A stretch of 64,000 bases of DNA from Nocardioides turkmenicus (GCF_011045035.1 NZ_JAALAA010000004.1:186001-250000), one strand, 5' to 3'. Positions 18,332-27,783 are shown, counted from the first letter of the stretch. The notes: generated from the letters alone by a model not told the origin. A program made the numbers and translations.

Positions 18332-19567
18332 TCAGCCAGGTTTGACGATCCGGTTCATCTCGAAGTGCATCGGGTCGGTCCACTTCCAGTTGCCGCCCCA
18401 GGTGAAGCCCCAGCGCTCGAAGATGGAGACGACGGTGCGGTCCATCTCGCCGACGGTGCCGCGCTGGTTGCCGGCGGTGTTGAGGTCGACGGCGGTGCCG
18501 AAGGCGTGGTTGGAGAGCTGGGTGGTGTTGGCGATGAAGCGGGGGTAGTAGCAGCCGGCGTACTGCGACGGGTCGATCTTCCGGGCCAGGCCGCGGTCGA
18601 CGACCTCCTGCAGCGCGGCGCGCAGCTGCGGGATCATCACCTTGTTGCAGGTCACCGAGCCGAGGATCGGCACCTGGGCGGTCACGATGTGGGAGCTCAC
18701 CCAGCTCGCGGCGGGGGTGATGGTGCCGTCGCCGTTGGCTCGGTAGGTGTAGTTGCCGACGGCCTCGGCGACGGTGCCGACGACGTACGCCTTCTGGGGA
18801 GCGTTGGGGTCGAGGCCGGCGCGGGCGACGACGTCGAGGCGCTGGACGGAGGCGTCGGAGCCGACGACCTTCTGGATCGGCTGGACGACCCGGTTGGGGG
18901 CGATGGCGGCGGTGGAGACGATGAGCGCGTTGCCCTTCTCCATGCCCATCTCCTCGCCCCACTTGTGGTTGACGACGGCGGCGGCGAGGCCCGGCGGCTG
19001 GGGAGCGTACGCACCGACGTGGACCGCCGCCGCGTCCTTCTTGGACCCCAGCCTCACGAAACCGTCCTTGTCGGCCGGGAGATCGTCCTGACGCTCGGGG
19101 TCGATCGCCATCTCGCCGCCGGCGACGCGCTGCCATACCTCGTCGGAGTCGGCGCTCTGGAAGGGGGCGAAGTTGCGGTAGGTCGACGGGTCGACGGCCA
19201 CCACCTTCACCAGCCGTCCCTCGACGCTGACCTCGGCCATCGAGATCTGCTCGACGCCGGAGACGCCGTCGAGGCCACGGATCTTCTTGACGTCGCCGGA
19301 GGAGAGAGTGTCCTCGGAGAGGATCAGCAGGTCGGTGGAGTGCAGCGTGCCCTCGCGCTTGCCGGGCATCTCCACGGCGTGGGAGGGGTCTGCGACGGGG
19401 CTCTCGTCCTTCGCTGCCTCACCGGCGCTCGGGCTGCCGCTCGGGCTGCCGCTCGGGCTGCCGCTCGGGGCGGAGGCCGGCTTCGACGGCTCACCGGCAC
19501 AGGCCGCCAGGGTCACCACGAGCACCGCCCCGATCGCCGCGGTCGCTCTCAACGAGACCTGTCGCAT
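18332..19567 (-). CDS. Lipoprotein D,D-carboxypeptidase-like (M15, VanY type)
   Basis: About 411 residues, starting at ATG 19567 behind GGGGAGGTAGACGG. The lipobox is LAAC, followed by a tandem SPSG linker encoded by 12-base repeats. The C-terminal domain has M15 signatures: SNHAFGTAVDLN (zinc His and Asp) and DPMHFEM (last zinc His), so it should trim D-Ala-D-Ala or related peptides in the cell wall. The region between residues 60 and 220 is an added extracellular domain I do not recognise. It lies outside the membrane beside the secreted peptidases. Confidence 0.85.
   Translation of the reverse strand: MRQVSLRATAAIGAVLVVTLAACAGEPSKPASAPSGSPSGSPSGSPSAGEAAKDESPVADPSHAVEMPGKREGTLHSTDLLILSEDTLSSGDVKKIRGLDGVSGVEQISMAEVSVEGRLVKVVAVDPSTYRNFAPFQSADSDEVWQRVAGGEMAIDPERQDDLPADKDGFVRLGSKKDAAAVHVGAYAPQPPGLAAAVVNHKWGEEMGMEKGNALIVSTAAIAPNRVVQPIQKVVGSDASVQRLDVVARAGLDPNAPQKAYVVGTVAEAVGNYTYRANGDGTITPAASWVSSHIVTAQVPILGSVTCNKVMIPQLRAALQEVVDRGLARKIDPSQYAGCYYPRFIANTTQLSNHAFGTAVDLNTAGNQRGTVGEMDRTVVSIFERWGFTWGGNWKWTDPMHFEMNRIVKPG
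19426..19472. repeat. 12-base tandem repeat in lipoprotein linker
   Basis: Three to four copies of GCTCGGGCTGCC (plus strand) encode the Ser-Pro-Ser-Gly linker of the M15 lipoprotein. In-frame copy-number change would lengthen or shorten the tether. Confidence 0.7.
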
Positions 19568-19628
19568 CCGTCTACCTCCCCGCAGGAAGGTTAGGCGAGG
19601 GTTGGTGAGCACCCAACTCACGGGTAAC

Positions 19629-20198
19629 TCAGGCAAGGACCCGGGACACCAGCCAGGAGATGTCGTCGGCGGTCTCGTCGGGTGACTTGGTGGGCTGCAT
19701 GACGTGGCTGAGCACGACGCGCACGATCGTCTCGATGGCGACATCCGCCTGGTGGTCGTTGAGCCCGTGGTCGAAGCGGTCGATGTGCTCGTGGATGATC
19801 GCGGTGGCGTAGCCGAGCAGACCCTCGCTGTGGCTGGTCAGATAGGGCAGCAGCTCGGTGTCGGCCCCGTGGGTCGCCGACACCACCGCGTGGAGCAGCT
19901 TGTTGTCCTGGGCACGGTCGAGGACCGCGTACGTCGCCTGGCGGATCGCCAGCAGGAAGTCGTCCTCCTGGTCGAAGGCCGCGCTCACCACGGCGAGGAA
20001 CTGCTCCAGCTCGCGCAGGATCAGCGACTTGGCCAGCGCCGGCTTGGCGCCGATGTCGTTGTAGACGGTCTGCCGGCTGATGCCGCACCGCTCCGCGATA
20101 CGCGACATCGTCACGCTCGCCCACCCGGTCTCGGTCGTCATCTCGACGGCTGCGTCGAGGATCCGCTGACGGGTGGTTTCAGGTACGCCGGCCGCCAT
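19629..20198 (-). CDS. TetR-family regulator next to alkane hydroxylase
   Basis: A 189-residue regulator starting at ATG 20198 (MAAGVPETTRQRILDAAVEM). The HTH is IAERCGISRQTVYND, a standard TetR N-terminus, with a ligand domain afterwards. It lies 26 bases downstream of the AlkB-rubredoxin gene on the same strand, the usual place of the alkU-type regulator. The palindrome at 21657-21683 upstream of alkB is its likely operator, giving feedback control of alkane hydroxylase. Confidence 0.85.
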   Translation of the reverse strand: MAAGVPETTRQRILDAAVEMTTETGWASVTMSRIAERCGISRQTVYNDIGAKPALAKSLILRELEQFLAVVSAAFDQEDDFLLAIRQATYAVLDRAQDNKLLHAVVSATHGADTELLPYLTSHSEGLLGYATAIIHEHIDRFDHGLNDHQADVAIETIVRVVLSHVMQPTKSPDETADDISWLVSRVLA

Positions 20199-20224
20199 GG
20201 GCGAGAGTCTAGTGCGCCCACGGC

Positions 20225-21646
20225 CTACGACTCGACCGAGTCCGAGGCCAGCGGCACGAAGTCGACCTTCTCCCGGACGCCGCAGTCCGGACAGCACCAG
20301 TCGTCGGGGACGTCCGCCCAGGCGGTGCCGGCGGCGAAGCCCTCGGCCTCGTTGCCCTCCTCGACACGGTAGGTGTAGCCGCAGCCGGGGCAGCGCGCGG
20401 CCAGCACCTCGGCGGCGATCACCTGGGCGACGGTGTCGTCGCCGGCCTCGGCGCGGTCGACGGCGGGCGGCGGATACTTCGCCAGGATCTTCTCCCGCTT
20501 GCGCGGCAGGATGTTGGCCCGGGACATGTCACCGTCGAAGTGCGCCAGCACCTTGGGGTCCATCACCCGGCGCCAGACCGGCGGCAGGATGGCGAGCAGG
20601 ATCATCCCTGCGTAGCCGGTCGGCAGCACCGGCGACTCCTTGTAGTCGCGGAGGGTCTGGTAGCGGCGTACAGGGTTGGCGTGGTGGTCGCTGTGGCGCT
20701 GCAGGTGGTAGAGCAGCACGTTGGTGGCGATGTTGTTGGAGTTCCACGAGTGGCTGGGGTCGACGCGCTCGTAGCGGCGGCCGACGCGTTGCCGGAGCAT
20801 CCCGTAGTGCTCCATGTAGTTGATCACCTCGAGCAGGGAGAACCCGACCAACGCCTGGATCAGCAGGAACGGGATCACCGCCGGCCCGAGCCACACGATC
20901 AGCCCGCCCCAGAGCACCGCGGACATCAGCCAGGCGTTGAGCACGTCGTTGCCGATCCGGAACGGGTGCTGGTCGCGACGGGCGTACCTCTTCTTCTCCA
21001 GCCGCCACGCGCTCTTCAGCGACCCCGAGACCGTGCGTGGCCAGAAGGCGTAGAAGGACTCGCCGACCTTCGCGGAGGCCGGGTCCTCGGGGGTCGCGAC
21101 GCGGACGTGGTGGCCACGGTTGTGCTCGATGTAGAAGTGGCCGTAGAAGCTCTGCGCGAGGGCGACCTTGGACAGCCAGCGCTCCACGTCCTCACGCTTG
21201 TGGCCGAGCTCGTGGGCGGTGTTGATGCCGATGCCGCCGACGCAGCCGACCGAGATGGCCAGCCCGATCCGGTCGAGCATGCTCAGGGTGTGGCCGTCGA
21301 GGGCGCCATGGGCGGCGATGGCCATGCCGCCGATGAAGACGGCGTACTGCAGCGGGAGGTAGGAGTAGACGATCCAGCGGTAGTAGCGGTCGTTCTCCAG
21401 CGCCTCGATCATGTCGTCGGGCGGGTTCGACTGGTCGAGCCCGGCGAACAGGTCGATCGCCGGCACGACGATCAGGATGATGATCGGCCCGGTCCACAGG
21501 AACGCGCCGACGTCGGTGAGATGCCAGCCACCGATCGCGACGAAGCCGAGGATCGGGACCACCAGACCCAGCAGCCACAGGTAGCGCTTCCTGTCGCGCC
21601 ACTGCTCGGTCGAGCCGTCGGGCACGGTGCTGTTGGCGATCTCCAT
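20225..21646 (-). CDS. alkB: Alkane 1-monooxygenase fused to rubredoxin
   Basis: About 473 residues, starting at ATG 21646 behind AAGGGGGACGACG. The integral-membrane hydroxylase part has six hydrophobic helices and the diiron histidine boxes HELGHKRE, EHNRGHH and LQRHSDHH. The last about 75 residues form a rubredoxin with two Cys pairs (CPGCGYTYR and CCPDCG), so electron carrier and oxygenase are one polypeptide, a form known in Nocardioides and related genera. It oxidises n-alkanes to 1-alkanols. The next gene is the TetR regulator. Confidence 0.96.
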   Translation of the reverse strand: MEIANSTVPDGSTEQWRDRKRYLWLLGLVVPILGFVAIGGWHLTDVGAFLWTGPIIILIVVPAIDLFAGLDQSNPPDDMIEALENDRYYRWIVYSYLPLQYAVFIGGMAIAAHGALDGHTLSMLDRIGLAISVGCVGGIGINTAHELGHKREDVERWLSKVALAQSFYGHFYIEHNRGHHVRVATPEDPASAKVGESFYAFWPRTVSGSLKSAWRLEKKRYARRDQHPFRIGNDVLNAWLMSAVLWGGLIVWLGPAVIPFLLIQALVGFSLLEVINYMEHYGMLRQRVGRRYERVDPSHSWNSNNIATNVLLYHLQRHSDHHANPVRRYQTLRDYKESPVLPTGYAGMILLAILPPVWRRVMDPKVLAHFDGDMSRANILPRKREKILAKYPPPAVDRAEAGDDTVAQVIAAEVLAARCPGCGYTYRVEEGNEAEGFAAGTAWADVPDDWCCPDCGVREKVDFVPLASDSVES

Positions 21647-21656
21647 CGTCGTCCCC

Positions 21657-21683
21657 CTTGACAAATCAGGATGATCTGTCAAG
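21657..21683. promoter_or_regulatory. 27-bp imperfect palindrome, likely TetR operator of alkB
   Basis: Arms CTTGACA (21657-21663) and TGTCAAG (21677-21683) surround inner arms ATCA/TGAT, giving a near-perfect dyad of 27 bases. It begins about 10 bases upstream of the alkB ATG and precedes the divergent ppgK by about 40 bases. Each outer arm contains TTGACA, which could also serve as a -35 element, so repressor binding would block both directions. Confidence 0.65.
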
Positions 21684-21724
21684 TGTCGTACGTCACGTCG
21701 GTGCTTGTAAATAGGATGGGTCGC

Positions 21725-22480
21725 ATGACGACGAGCCTGCCCTTCGGCATCGACTTCGGCGGCACGGGCATCAAGGGTGCCCCGATCGACCTCGCGACCG
21801 GCGAGTTCGCCGAGGAACGCGTACGCATCCCGACCCCCGAGCGCTCCACCCCGGCGGCCATCGCCGAGATCTTCGTCGAGCTGCTCTCACATTTCCCTGA
21901 CTACGACGGCAAGGTCGGCGTGACCGTCCCCGGCGTCGTACGCCACGGGGTCGTCCACTCGGCGGCAAACATCGACAAGTCGTGGATCGGCGCCGACGCG
22001 GACGCGATCTTCACCGAGGCCACCGGCCGCGACGTGCACGTGGTCAACGACGCGGACGCGGCCGGGCTGGCCGAGGTCCGCTTCGGAGCCGCCAAGGGTC
22101 GCCGCGGGCTGGTCATCATGACCACCCTCGGCACCGGGATCGGCACGGCGCTGCTCTACGACGGCGTGCTCGTGCCCAACTCCGAGCTCGGCCACCTCGA
22201 GCTCGACGGCCACGACGCCGAGACCCGCGCCTCCAACGTCGCCCGCAAGCGCGAGGACCTCTCCTGGAAGCACTGGGCCAAGCGGCTGCAGAAGTACTAC
22301 CGCCACCTGGAGATGCTCTTCTCCCCCGACCTATTCCTTGTCGGCGGAGGGGTCTCGAAGGAAGCGGCGGAGTTCCTCCCGCTGCTCGACCTGGACACCG
22401 AGATCATCCCGGCGAAACTGCTCAACACCGCCGGGGCCGTCGGGGCCGCGCTGTACGCCGAAGAGCTCGCCACCGACTGA
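21725..22480 (+). CDS. ppgK: Polyphosphate glucokinase
   Basis: A 251-residue ROK-type kinase with the ATP/polyP loop GIDFGGTGIKGA, the second phosphate motif TTLGTGIGTALL, the catalytic VVNDADAAGLAE and the SELGHLELDGHDAE segment typical of actinobacterial polyphosphate glucokinase (no ROK zinc Cys motif). It phosphorylates glucose to glucose-6-phosphate with polyphosphate or ATP in the cytoplasm. The start is ATG 21725; ATG 21716 is possible. Its last 150 bases overlap the convergent peptidase-like gene. Confidence 0.93.
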   Translation: MTTSLPFGIDFGGTGIKGAPIDLATGEFAEERVRIPTPERSTPAAIAEIFVELLSHFPDYDGKVGVTVPGVVRHGVVHSAANIDKSWIGADADAIFTEATGRDVHVVNDADAAGLAEVRFGAAKGRRGLVIMTTLGTGIGTALLYDGVLVPNSELGHLELDGHDAETRASNVARKREDLSWKHWAKRLQKYYRHLEMLFSPDLFLVGGGVSKEAAEFLPLLDLDTEIIPAKLLNTAGAVGAALYAEELATD

Positions 22481-24541
22481 CGGCGGCGGCGCCTGCGGAG
22501 GCATCTGCGGAGGCATCGGAGGGGGCAGGGCCTGGCGGTTCTCCCAGGGAGCCCCGGCCTTCCTGGTCTGCTTCGCCTGGGCGAGGAAGGCCCGGCGCTC
22601 TGCCCGCCGACGCCGCGCCCGCGGGTTCCAGAACACCCGGAACACCACGTACGCCACACCCGCGAGCACGAGCAGCGCGAGCAGTCCGGTGACCAGTGCC
22701 CAGTCGGCCCGGGCGCGGACGCCGGCCGCGGTGGACGAGGCGTCCTCCAGATAGCCGTTGTCCAGGTCGGCTCGTGCGCTGGCCGCCCCCACGTCGAGGA
22801 ACAGGACCAGCTCGCCGATCTCGGTGAGCGGGTTCTGCATCCCCTCGACGTCGGCCGACGCCTCACCGACCTCGGTGATCACCTCGGCGGTGCGGGGAAG
22901 CGTGGTGGCGAGGTCACGGTAGAGGGCCTCCTCGTTGGCCCCCTCGTAGGCCTCCCGCGCCGCGTCCGGCACCGGCAGGTCGGCCTTCTCCGCTGCTTCC
23001 TGGACCGCGGCGGCGTCGGCGTTCGCCTCGCCGATCTGGCCCACGACGTCGTCCACGTCTGCGAAGGTCCACTCGGCCATGACCTCACGCAGCCCCTGCG
23101 GGGGCATCCACTCGCCGTTGACGCGGTCGATCTCGGCGTACGTCTTGCGGGCGTCGGCCCTGGGCTTCAGCTGCTTGGCCTCGGCGCGGGTGAGCACCCA
23201 GTTCTTCAGCGGCTTCTCCGCGGAGGCGTCGGTGTCGTACCTCTGCACGATGTCGAGGAAGAGGCGCCAGTCGACCGGGCCCCGGGTGATCTCGTCGCCG
23301 GCGGCGTCGTAGCCGCTGCGGCCGCCGTAGACGTCGTCGATCACGTGGGTCAGCTGCTCGTCCGAGAGGTCGGCGAGCATGGCCGAGACAGCGGTGTAGG
23401 CGGCCGGATAGCCGTACGCGTCCTTCTCCTGACTCCACCCGTCGGCGTCCCAGGCGAGGAGGGGGAACGCGTCCTTGCCGCCACGCTTGACCTTGTCGTA
23501 CTTCTGCCCCTTGGCGCCGACCTTCTCGGTCGCATGCTGGGCGACGAACTCGGTCAGGCCCTCGCTCAGCCAGCGGCCGTCGACGATGTCGGGGTTGATC
23601 CAGGCGTGGGTCATCTCGTGGTAGAGGATCGCGGTGTCCAGGTCCTCGGAGACGACGATCTCGTCGGCGTCGGAGTCGAACCACGCGTAGCCGACCGCCT
23701 CCGCGGAGCCGTCCTCGCGGATCGTCTCCAGGCCCCCGGGCCACTCGTTGCCGGTCAGCTCCTCGAGCACCGGCATGCCCTCGGTGACCCGCTTCTCGAC
23801 GAAGTCGAGCCACTTCTCGTCCTCGGGGAAGCTCTGCAGCGACAGCTTCGTGTCGCCGATCTTGATCTTCTTCTCGTCGAAGGCCTTCGGGTCGCGGGCG
23901 GAGACGCCGGCGTCGATGAAGTCACCTTCGGAGTGCCAGGTCGTCGTCGTGCCCTTGGTCCGCTTGGTGAAGTCGCCCGAGGAGGCCGTGAACGTCATCG
24001 ACTTCGGCAGCACGACGTCGACGGTCACCTGCCCGTCGTCACCGAGGCCGATCACCGGGAAGACGGCGTAGCCGTCACCGATCCGGATGCGGTTCTTCTT
24101 CGCCCGGATCGGAGCGCCCTTCAGCTCGTACGTCCAGGTGATCGTGCGCGACTTTCCGTAGTAGAGGTTCGGGAAGGACACCGTCACCACCTGGAGGCCG
24201 GTGCCCTTGACCTTCTCGGTGCTCACCGGCAGCTTCGCCCCGTTGCTGGTCGCCCTGACCTTCGTCGCGCCGGCCGGGATCGGGATCGCGTGACCGGTCA
24301 GGAAGTAGTAGGTCGTGGCCGTGCTCGGCTGCTGGTTGGTGACCGTGACCTCGGCCTTCACCTTGACGGTCCGGGCCTTCTCGTCGAGCACGTAGCGCGT
24401 GCGGGAGGACTCGCCGACGCCGTCATTGGGCGCCGCGACGGCTGCCGGGGCGGTGGTCGCCAGCCCAGCGCCCAGCACCCCCAGCGCGAGCAGACCTGCT
24501 GCCATACGCCGGAGCCGACCTGCTCCCTGACCGTTCTTCAC
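22331..24541 (-). CDS. Secreted M1-like peptidase with C-terminal membrane anchor
   Basis: A 736-residue protein. A signal peptide ends near AVAAP (residue 37). A beta-rich domain of about 220 residues precedes the gluzincin site HEMTHAWINPDIVDG followed by LSEGLTEF, giving H-E-x-x-H and the third ligand Glu at the usual spacing. A helix-rich region follows, then a transmembrane helix (WALVTGLLALLVLAGVAYVV) with a basic, Pro-rich cytoplasmic tail. It should be a membrane-tethered extracellular peptidase. The last about 50 residues are antisense to ppgK codons, an unusually long convergent overlap that may be mere read-through of a lost stop. Confidence 0.85.
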   Translation of the reverse strand: MKNGQGAGRLRRMAAGLLALGVLGAGLATTAPAAVAAPNDGVGESSRTRYVLDEKARTVKVKAEVTVTNQQPSTATTYYFLTGHAIPIPAGATKVRATSNGAKLPVSTEKVKGTGLQVVTVSFPNLYYGKSRTITWTYELKGAPIRAKKNRIRIGDGYAVFPVIGLGDDGQVTVDVVLPKSMTFTASSGDFTKRTKGTTTTWHSEGDFIDAGVSARDPKAFDEKKIKIGDTKLSLQSFPEDEKWLDFVEKRVTEGMPVLEELTGNEWPGGLETIREDGSAEAVGYAWFDSDADEIVVSEDLDTAILYHEMTHAWINPDIVDGRWLSEGLTEFVAQHATEKVGAKGQKYDKVKRGGKDAFPLLAWDADGWSQEKDAYGYPAAYTAVSAMLADLSDEQLTHVIDDVYGGRSGYDAAGDEITRGPVDWRLFLDIVQRYDTDASAEKPLKNWVLTRAEAKQLKPRADARKTYAEIDRVNGEWMPPQGLREVMAEWTFADVDDVVGQIGEANADAAAVQEAAEKADLPVPDAAREAYEGANEEALYRDLATTLPRTAEVITEVGEASADVEGMQNPLTEIGELVLFLDVGAASARADLDNGYLEDASSTAAGVRARADWALVTGLLALLVLAGVAYVVFRVFWNPRARRRRAERRAFLAQAKQTRKAGAPWENRQALPPPMPPQMPPQAPPPSVGGELFGVQRGPDGPGGVEQFRRDDLGVQVEQREELRRFLRDPSADKE

Positions 24542-24615
24542 CCGGGAACCTTAGACCGATGCCCTGCTGGGTACGACCTTTTTGGACCGCTCACCGGACG
24601 GGCCACGCGCGCCGG

Positions 24616-25230
24616 TCACGACCAGGGCGTGCCCCACTTGTCGGCGTACGCGATCTCCTCGAGCGGCCGCCGGACGCGCTCGCGCTCCTCGCGCTCGGCG
24701 TCGCGCGGGTCGACCTGGGAGGGGTCGCCGTGGCGCCCGACCGCGATCCCGGTCATGACCTTCCACCAGTCCGGTACGCCGAACGCCGCCGCCACGGCGT
24801 CGTGGTCGAACCCGGCGAACTGGTGGGAGGAGAGGCCGAGGGAAGCGGCCTGGACGGTCAGGTGTGCGGCCGCCTGGCCGAGGTCGTAGTGGGAGTAGTC
24901 CGACCACTTCGGGCCGTTGCCGTCGGGCCCGACGCCGACCTGCGCGATCGCGACGAAGACGGCCGAGGCTCGCGGCACCCAGCCGGAGTTGCCGCGGGAC
25001 AGGTGGGACACGAAGGTCTGGTGCCCGGCCGACCCGCGGGGCACGACCAGGAACGACCACGGCTGGCTGTTGCCCGCGCTCGGCGCCCACCGGGCCGCCT
25101 CCAGGAGGAGCCTGATCTCCTCGTCGGCGAGTTCGTGCGAGGGGTCGAAGACGCTCACCGACCAGCGGTCACGCAGGTGCTCAGTCAGATCCTCGGCGCC
25201 GGGCTGGGGGGCTCGCTTGGCGGCAGTCAT
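24616..25230 (-). CDS. Nitroreductase-family protein
   Basis: About 204 residues starting at ATG 25230 (MTAAKRAPQPG). The FMN-binding N-terminus reads RWSVSVFDPSHELADEE and RWAPSAGNSQPW, typical of nitroreductases; DLGQAAAHLTVQAASLGL is the second conserved block and VGRHGDP the C-terminal one. It reduces nitro groups, quinones or related compounds with NAD(P)H. It stands alone between the M1-like peptidase and the YitT-like gene. Confidence 0.9.
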   Translation of the reverse strand: MTAAKRAPQPGAEDLTEHLRDRWSVSVFDPSHELADEEIRLLLEAARWAPSAGNSQPWSFLVVPRGSAGHQTFVSHLSRGNSGWVPRASAVFVAIAQVGVGPDGNGPKWSDYSHYDLGQAAAHLTVQAASLGLSSHQFAGFDHDAVAAAFGVPDWWKVMTGIAVGRHGDPSQVDPRDAEREERERVRRPLEEIAYADKWGTPWS

Positions 25231-25283
25231 GCGTCCATTCTGCAATGTCTACTGACTTGGACGACAAACTGTCTCAGCGGGCG

Positions 25284-25919
25284 TCAGGCGAGGTAGCGGC
25301 CGGGGCGGTGGTTGAAGGCCAGGATGATGTTGAGGATGACGGCACCGAGCGCCGAGAGCAGGACGGTCGCGGGAGAGACGACAGCGAGCGCGAGCAGGAT
25401 GACGCTGAGGTCGAGGCCCATCTGGACGTACCCGGCGCGCAGGTCGAGCCGCTCCTGGAGGACCAGGGCGAGCACGTTGAACCCGCCCAGCGAGGCGCCG
25501 TGCCGGAAGATCACCAGGAGGCCGAGACCGACGAGCAGGTTGCCGGCGATGACGCCGTAGATCGTGTCGAGGCCGTCGAGCGGGAGCAGGTCGGCGTGGA
25601 CCCGGGTCATCACCGAGACCGCGATGACGCAGCCCAGCGACCGGACTGTGAACCAGACGCCCTTCTTGGAGAGCGCGAGGCCGAAGAACGGCAGGTTGAC
25701 CAGCACGAAGAGCACCTCGAACGGCAGGCCCGTCCAGTAGCTCACCAGCAGGCTCAGGCCGGCGGTGCCGCCGGTCACCGAGCCGACCGACTGGATCAGG
25801 TAGAGGCCCAGGGAGGTCACCACGATGCTGGTCACGTAGCCGAGCGCGTCCTCCAGCACGGTGTGGGGGACGCGAATCGACTCGAGGGAGTCTGCATACG
25901 GCTCGGACACGACATTCAT
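25284..25919 (-). CDS. YitT-family membrane protein
   Basis: A 211-residue polytopic membrane protein with about five hydrophobic helices. SVGSVTGGTAGLSLLVSYWTG and HGASLGGFNVLALVLQE are the two G-rich repeats typical of YitT-like proteins. The transported substrate of this family is not established. The ATG at 25919 has no clear ribosome site; GTG 25910 is an alternative. Confidence 0.8.
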   Translation of the reverse strand: MNVVSEPYADSLESIRVPHTVLEDALGYVTSIVVTSLGLYLIQSVGSVTGGTAGLSLLVSYWTGLPFEVLFVLVNLPFFGLALSKKGVWFTVRSLGCVIAVSVMTRVHADLLPLDGLDTIYGVIAGNLLVGLGLLVIFRHGASLGGFNVLALVLQERLDLRAGYVQMGLDLSVILLALAVVSPATVLLSALGAVILNIILAFNHRPGRYLA

Positions 25920-25994
25920 TCTGAGTGCCGTGCCCGAGCCCCCGGGAATTCAGAAGGACGAGATCTGCACCACTCCCGGCAGCCTCACCGCTGG

Positions 25995-26332
25995 CCTGTC
26001 GGACGGTGGCCGGGCTGCGGATGGCGCACGGCGAGGATCCCACCGAGCCGCGGATCAACGAGGTCGTCGACATGATGCTCGCCCGGAGCCCCGACTTCGC
26101 CCGCCTGTGGGAGCGTCACGAGGCCCGCCGCAAGCGGATGGAGTCCAAGCGGTTCCGCCACCCCGAGGTCGGCGAGATGACTCTGTGGATGAACGCCTTC
26201 GACGTGAAGTCGTCGCCCGGCCAGGAGCTCATCGTCTACCACGCCGAGCCGGCCACGCAGAGCGCCGACGCCCTCAGGCTGCTCGGCACGCTCGCCGCCA
26301 CACGCAGAACGGCCGAGGAGTCACGATCGTGA
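25995..26332 (+). pseudogene. Relic of an MmyB-type XRE regulator (ligand domain only)
   Basis: The frame encodes only the C-terminal part of an MmyB-like regulator: VAGLRMAHGEDPTEP, then SPDFARLWERHEARRK, FRHPEVGEMTLWMNAFDV, GQELIVYHAEP and SADALRLLG. Comparison with the intact regulator at 32.85 kb shows that the HTH domain and the first half of the ligand domain are missing. The sequence before about 25995 is unrelated. No good start or ribosome site is seen, so it is a truncated remnant. Confidence 0.75.
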
Positions 26333-26344
26333 CCACTCGGCCGT
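26309..26344. terminator. Hairpin at end of MmyB relic
   Basis: ACGGCCGAG pairs with CTCGGCCGT, and inside it TCACGATCGTGA forms a second perfect dyad, making a long stem overlapping the relic's stop codon. It could end transcription in both directions; pntB ends at 26372 on the other strand. Confidence 0.55.
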
Positions 26345-26371
26345 CCTGAGCGACGTCTCGCCGCGGGTTCC

Positions 26372-27772
26372 TCAGGCAGGCACCCGGGCGAGGGCGCCGA
26401 CGATCTCGTCGACCTTGGTCTTGGCGTCGCCGAAGAGCATCTGCGAGTTCTCGCGGAAGAAGAGCGGGTTCTGCACACCGGCATAGCCCGCTGCCATCGA
26501 CCGCTTGAAGACGATCACGTTCTTGGCCTCCCAGACCCGCAGGACGGGCATGCCGGCGATCGGCGAGCCGGGGTCCTCGGCGGCGGCCGGGTTCACGGTG
26601 TCGTTGGCACCGATGACCAGGACGACGTCGGTCTCGGCGAGGTCGTCGTTGATCTCGTCCATCTCCAGGACGATGTCGTAGGGCACCTTGGCCTCGGCCA
26701 GCAGGACGTTCATGTGGCCGGGCAGGCGGCCGGCGACCGGGTGGATGCCGAACCGTACGTCGACGCCCTTGTCCCGCAGGATGCGGGTGAGCTCGGCGAC
26801 CGGGTACTGCGCCTGGGCGACGGCCATGCCGTAGCCCGGGGTGATCACGACGGAGGAGGCGCCGGCGAGCAGCTCGGCGGTGTCCTCGGCGTTGATCTCG
26901 CGGTGCTCGCCGTAGTCGACGTCACCGGACGGACCGGCCTCGATGCCGAACCCGCCGGCGATGACCGAGATGAACGAGCGGTTCATCGCCTTGCACATGA
27001 TGTAGGAGAGGTACGCACCGCTCGACCCGACGAGGGCACCGGTGACGATCAGCAGGTCGTTGCCGAGCAGGAAGCCCGAGGCGGCCGCGGCCCAGCCGGA
27101 GTAGCTGTTGAGCATCGAGACCACGACCGGCATGTCACCGCCGCCGATGGAGGCGACCAGGTGCCAGCCGAGCGCCAGCGCCACGACCGTGACGGCGATC
27201 AGCAGGGGGAGCGTCGGGTTGATGACGTACACGACCGTGAGGATCACGAAGACGATCAGCGCGCCGATGTTGATGACGTTCTTGCCGGGCAGCATCAGCG
27301 GCGCTGACTTCATCCGCGCCGAGAGCTTGAGGAACGCGACGATCGATCCGGTGAAGGTCACCGCACCGATGAAGACGCCGATGAAGACCTCGGCGGAGTG
27401 GATGGCGCCACCGTGGATGTGACCCGCAGCGGCCTCGAGGTGGCCGTTCCAGCCGATCAGGACGGCGGCCAGACCCACGAAGGAGTGGAGCAGCGCGATC
27501 AGCTCGGGCATGCCGGTCATCTCGACGACCTTGGCGCGCCACAGGCCGATGACCGCGCCGACGGCGACCGCGCCGACCAGGACGAGGATCGCGGTCGTGG
27601 TGCCGGAGTCGGCGACCTGGATGACGGTCGCGATGAGCGCCAGCGCCATGCCGGCGACGCCGTAGAGCCAGCCCTGCGAGGCGGTCTCGTGCTTGGACAG
27701 ACCTGCCAGCGACAGGATGAAGAGGAGGGCGGCGACGAGGTACGCCGCACCGGCGATCGAGAAGATATCCAT
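26372..27772 (-). CDS. pntB: NAD(P) transhydrogenase subunit beta
   Basis: A 466-residue membrane protein: eight to nine helices in the N-terminal 260 residues, then the NADP-binding domain III ([41 protein letters not shown] and [14 protein letters not shown]), all family-typical. With PntA it moves hydride from NADH to NADP+ using the proton gradient. It follows pntA by 11 bases, in the usual order pntA-pntB. Confidence 0.96.
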   Translation of the reverse strand: MDIFSIAGAAYLVAALLFILSLAGLSKHETASQGWLYGVAGMALALIATVIQVADSGTTTAILVLVGAVAVGAVIGLWRAKVVEMTGMPELIALLHSFVGLAAVLIGWNGHLEAAAGHIHGGAIHSAEVFIGVFIGAVTFTGSIVAFLKLSARMKSAPLMLPGKNVINIGALIVFVILTVVYVINPTLPLLIAVTVVALALGWHLVASIGGGDMPVVVSMLNSYSGWAAAASGFLLGNDLLIVTGALVGSSGAYLSYIMCKAMNRSFISVIAGGFGIEAGPSGDVDYGEHREINAEDTAELLAGASSVVITPGYGMAVAQAQYPVAELTRILRDKGVDVRFGIHPVAGRLPGHMNVLLAEAKVPYDIVLEMDEINDDLAETDVVLVIGANDTVNPAAAEDPGSPIAGMPVLRVWEAKNVIVFKRSMAAGYAGVQNPLFFRENSQMLFGDAKTKVDEIVGALARVPA

Positions 27773-27783
27773 GGTTTCGTCCC

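Noticed and set aside
19568-19628. GGTTAGGCGAGGG patch upstream of the M15 lipoprotein as an iron box
   Set aside because: Only one half resembles the box and there is no symmetry.
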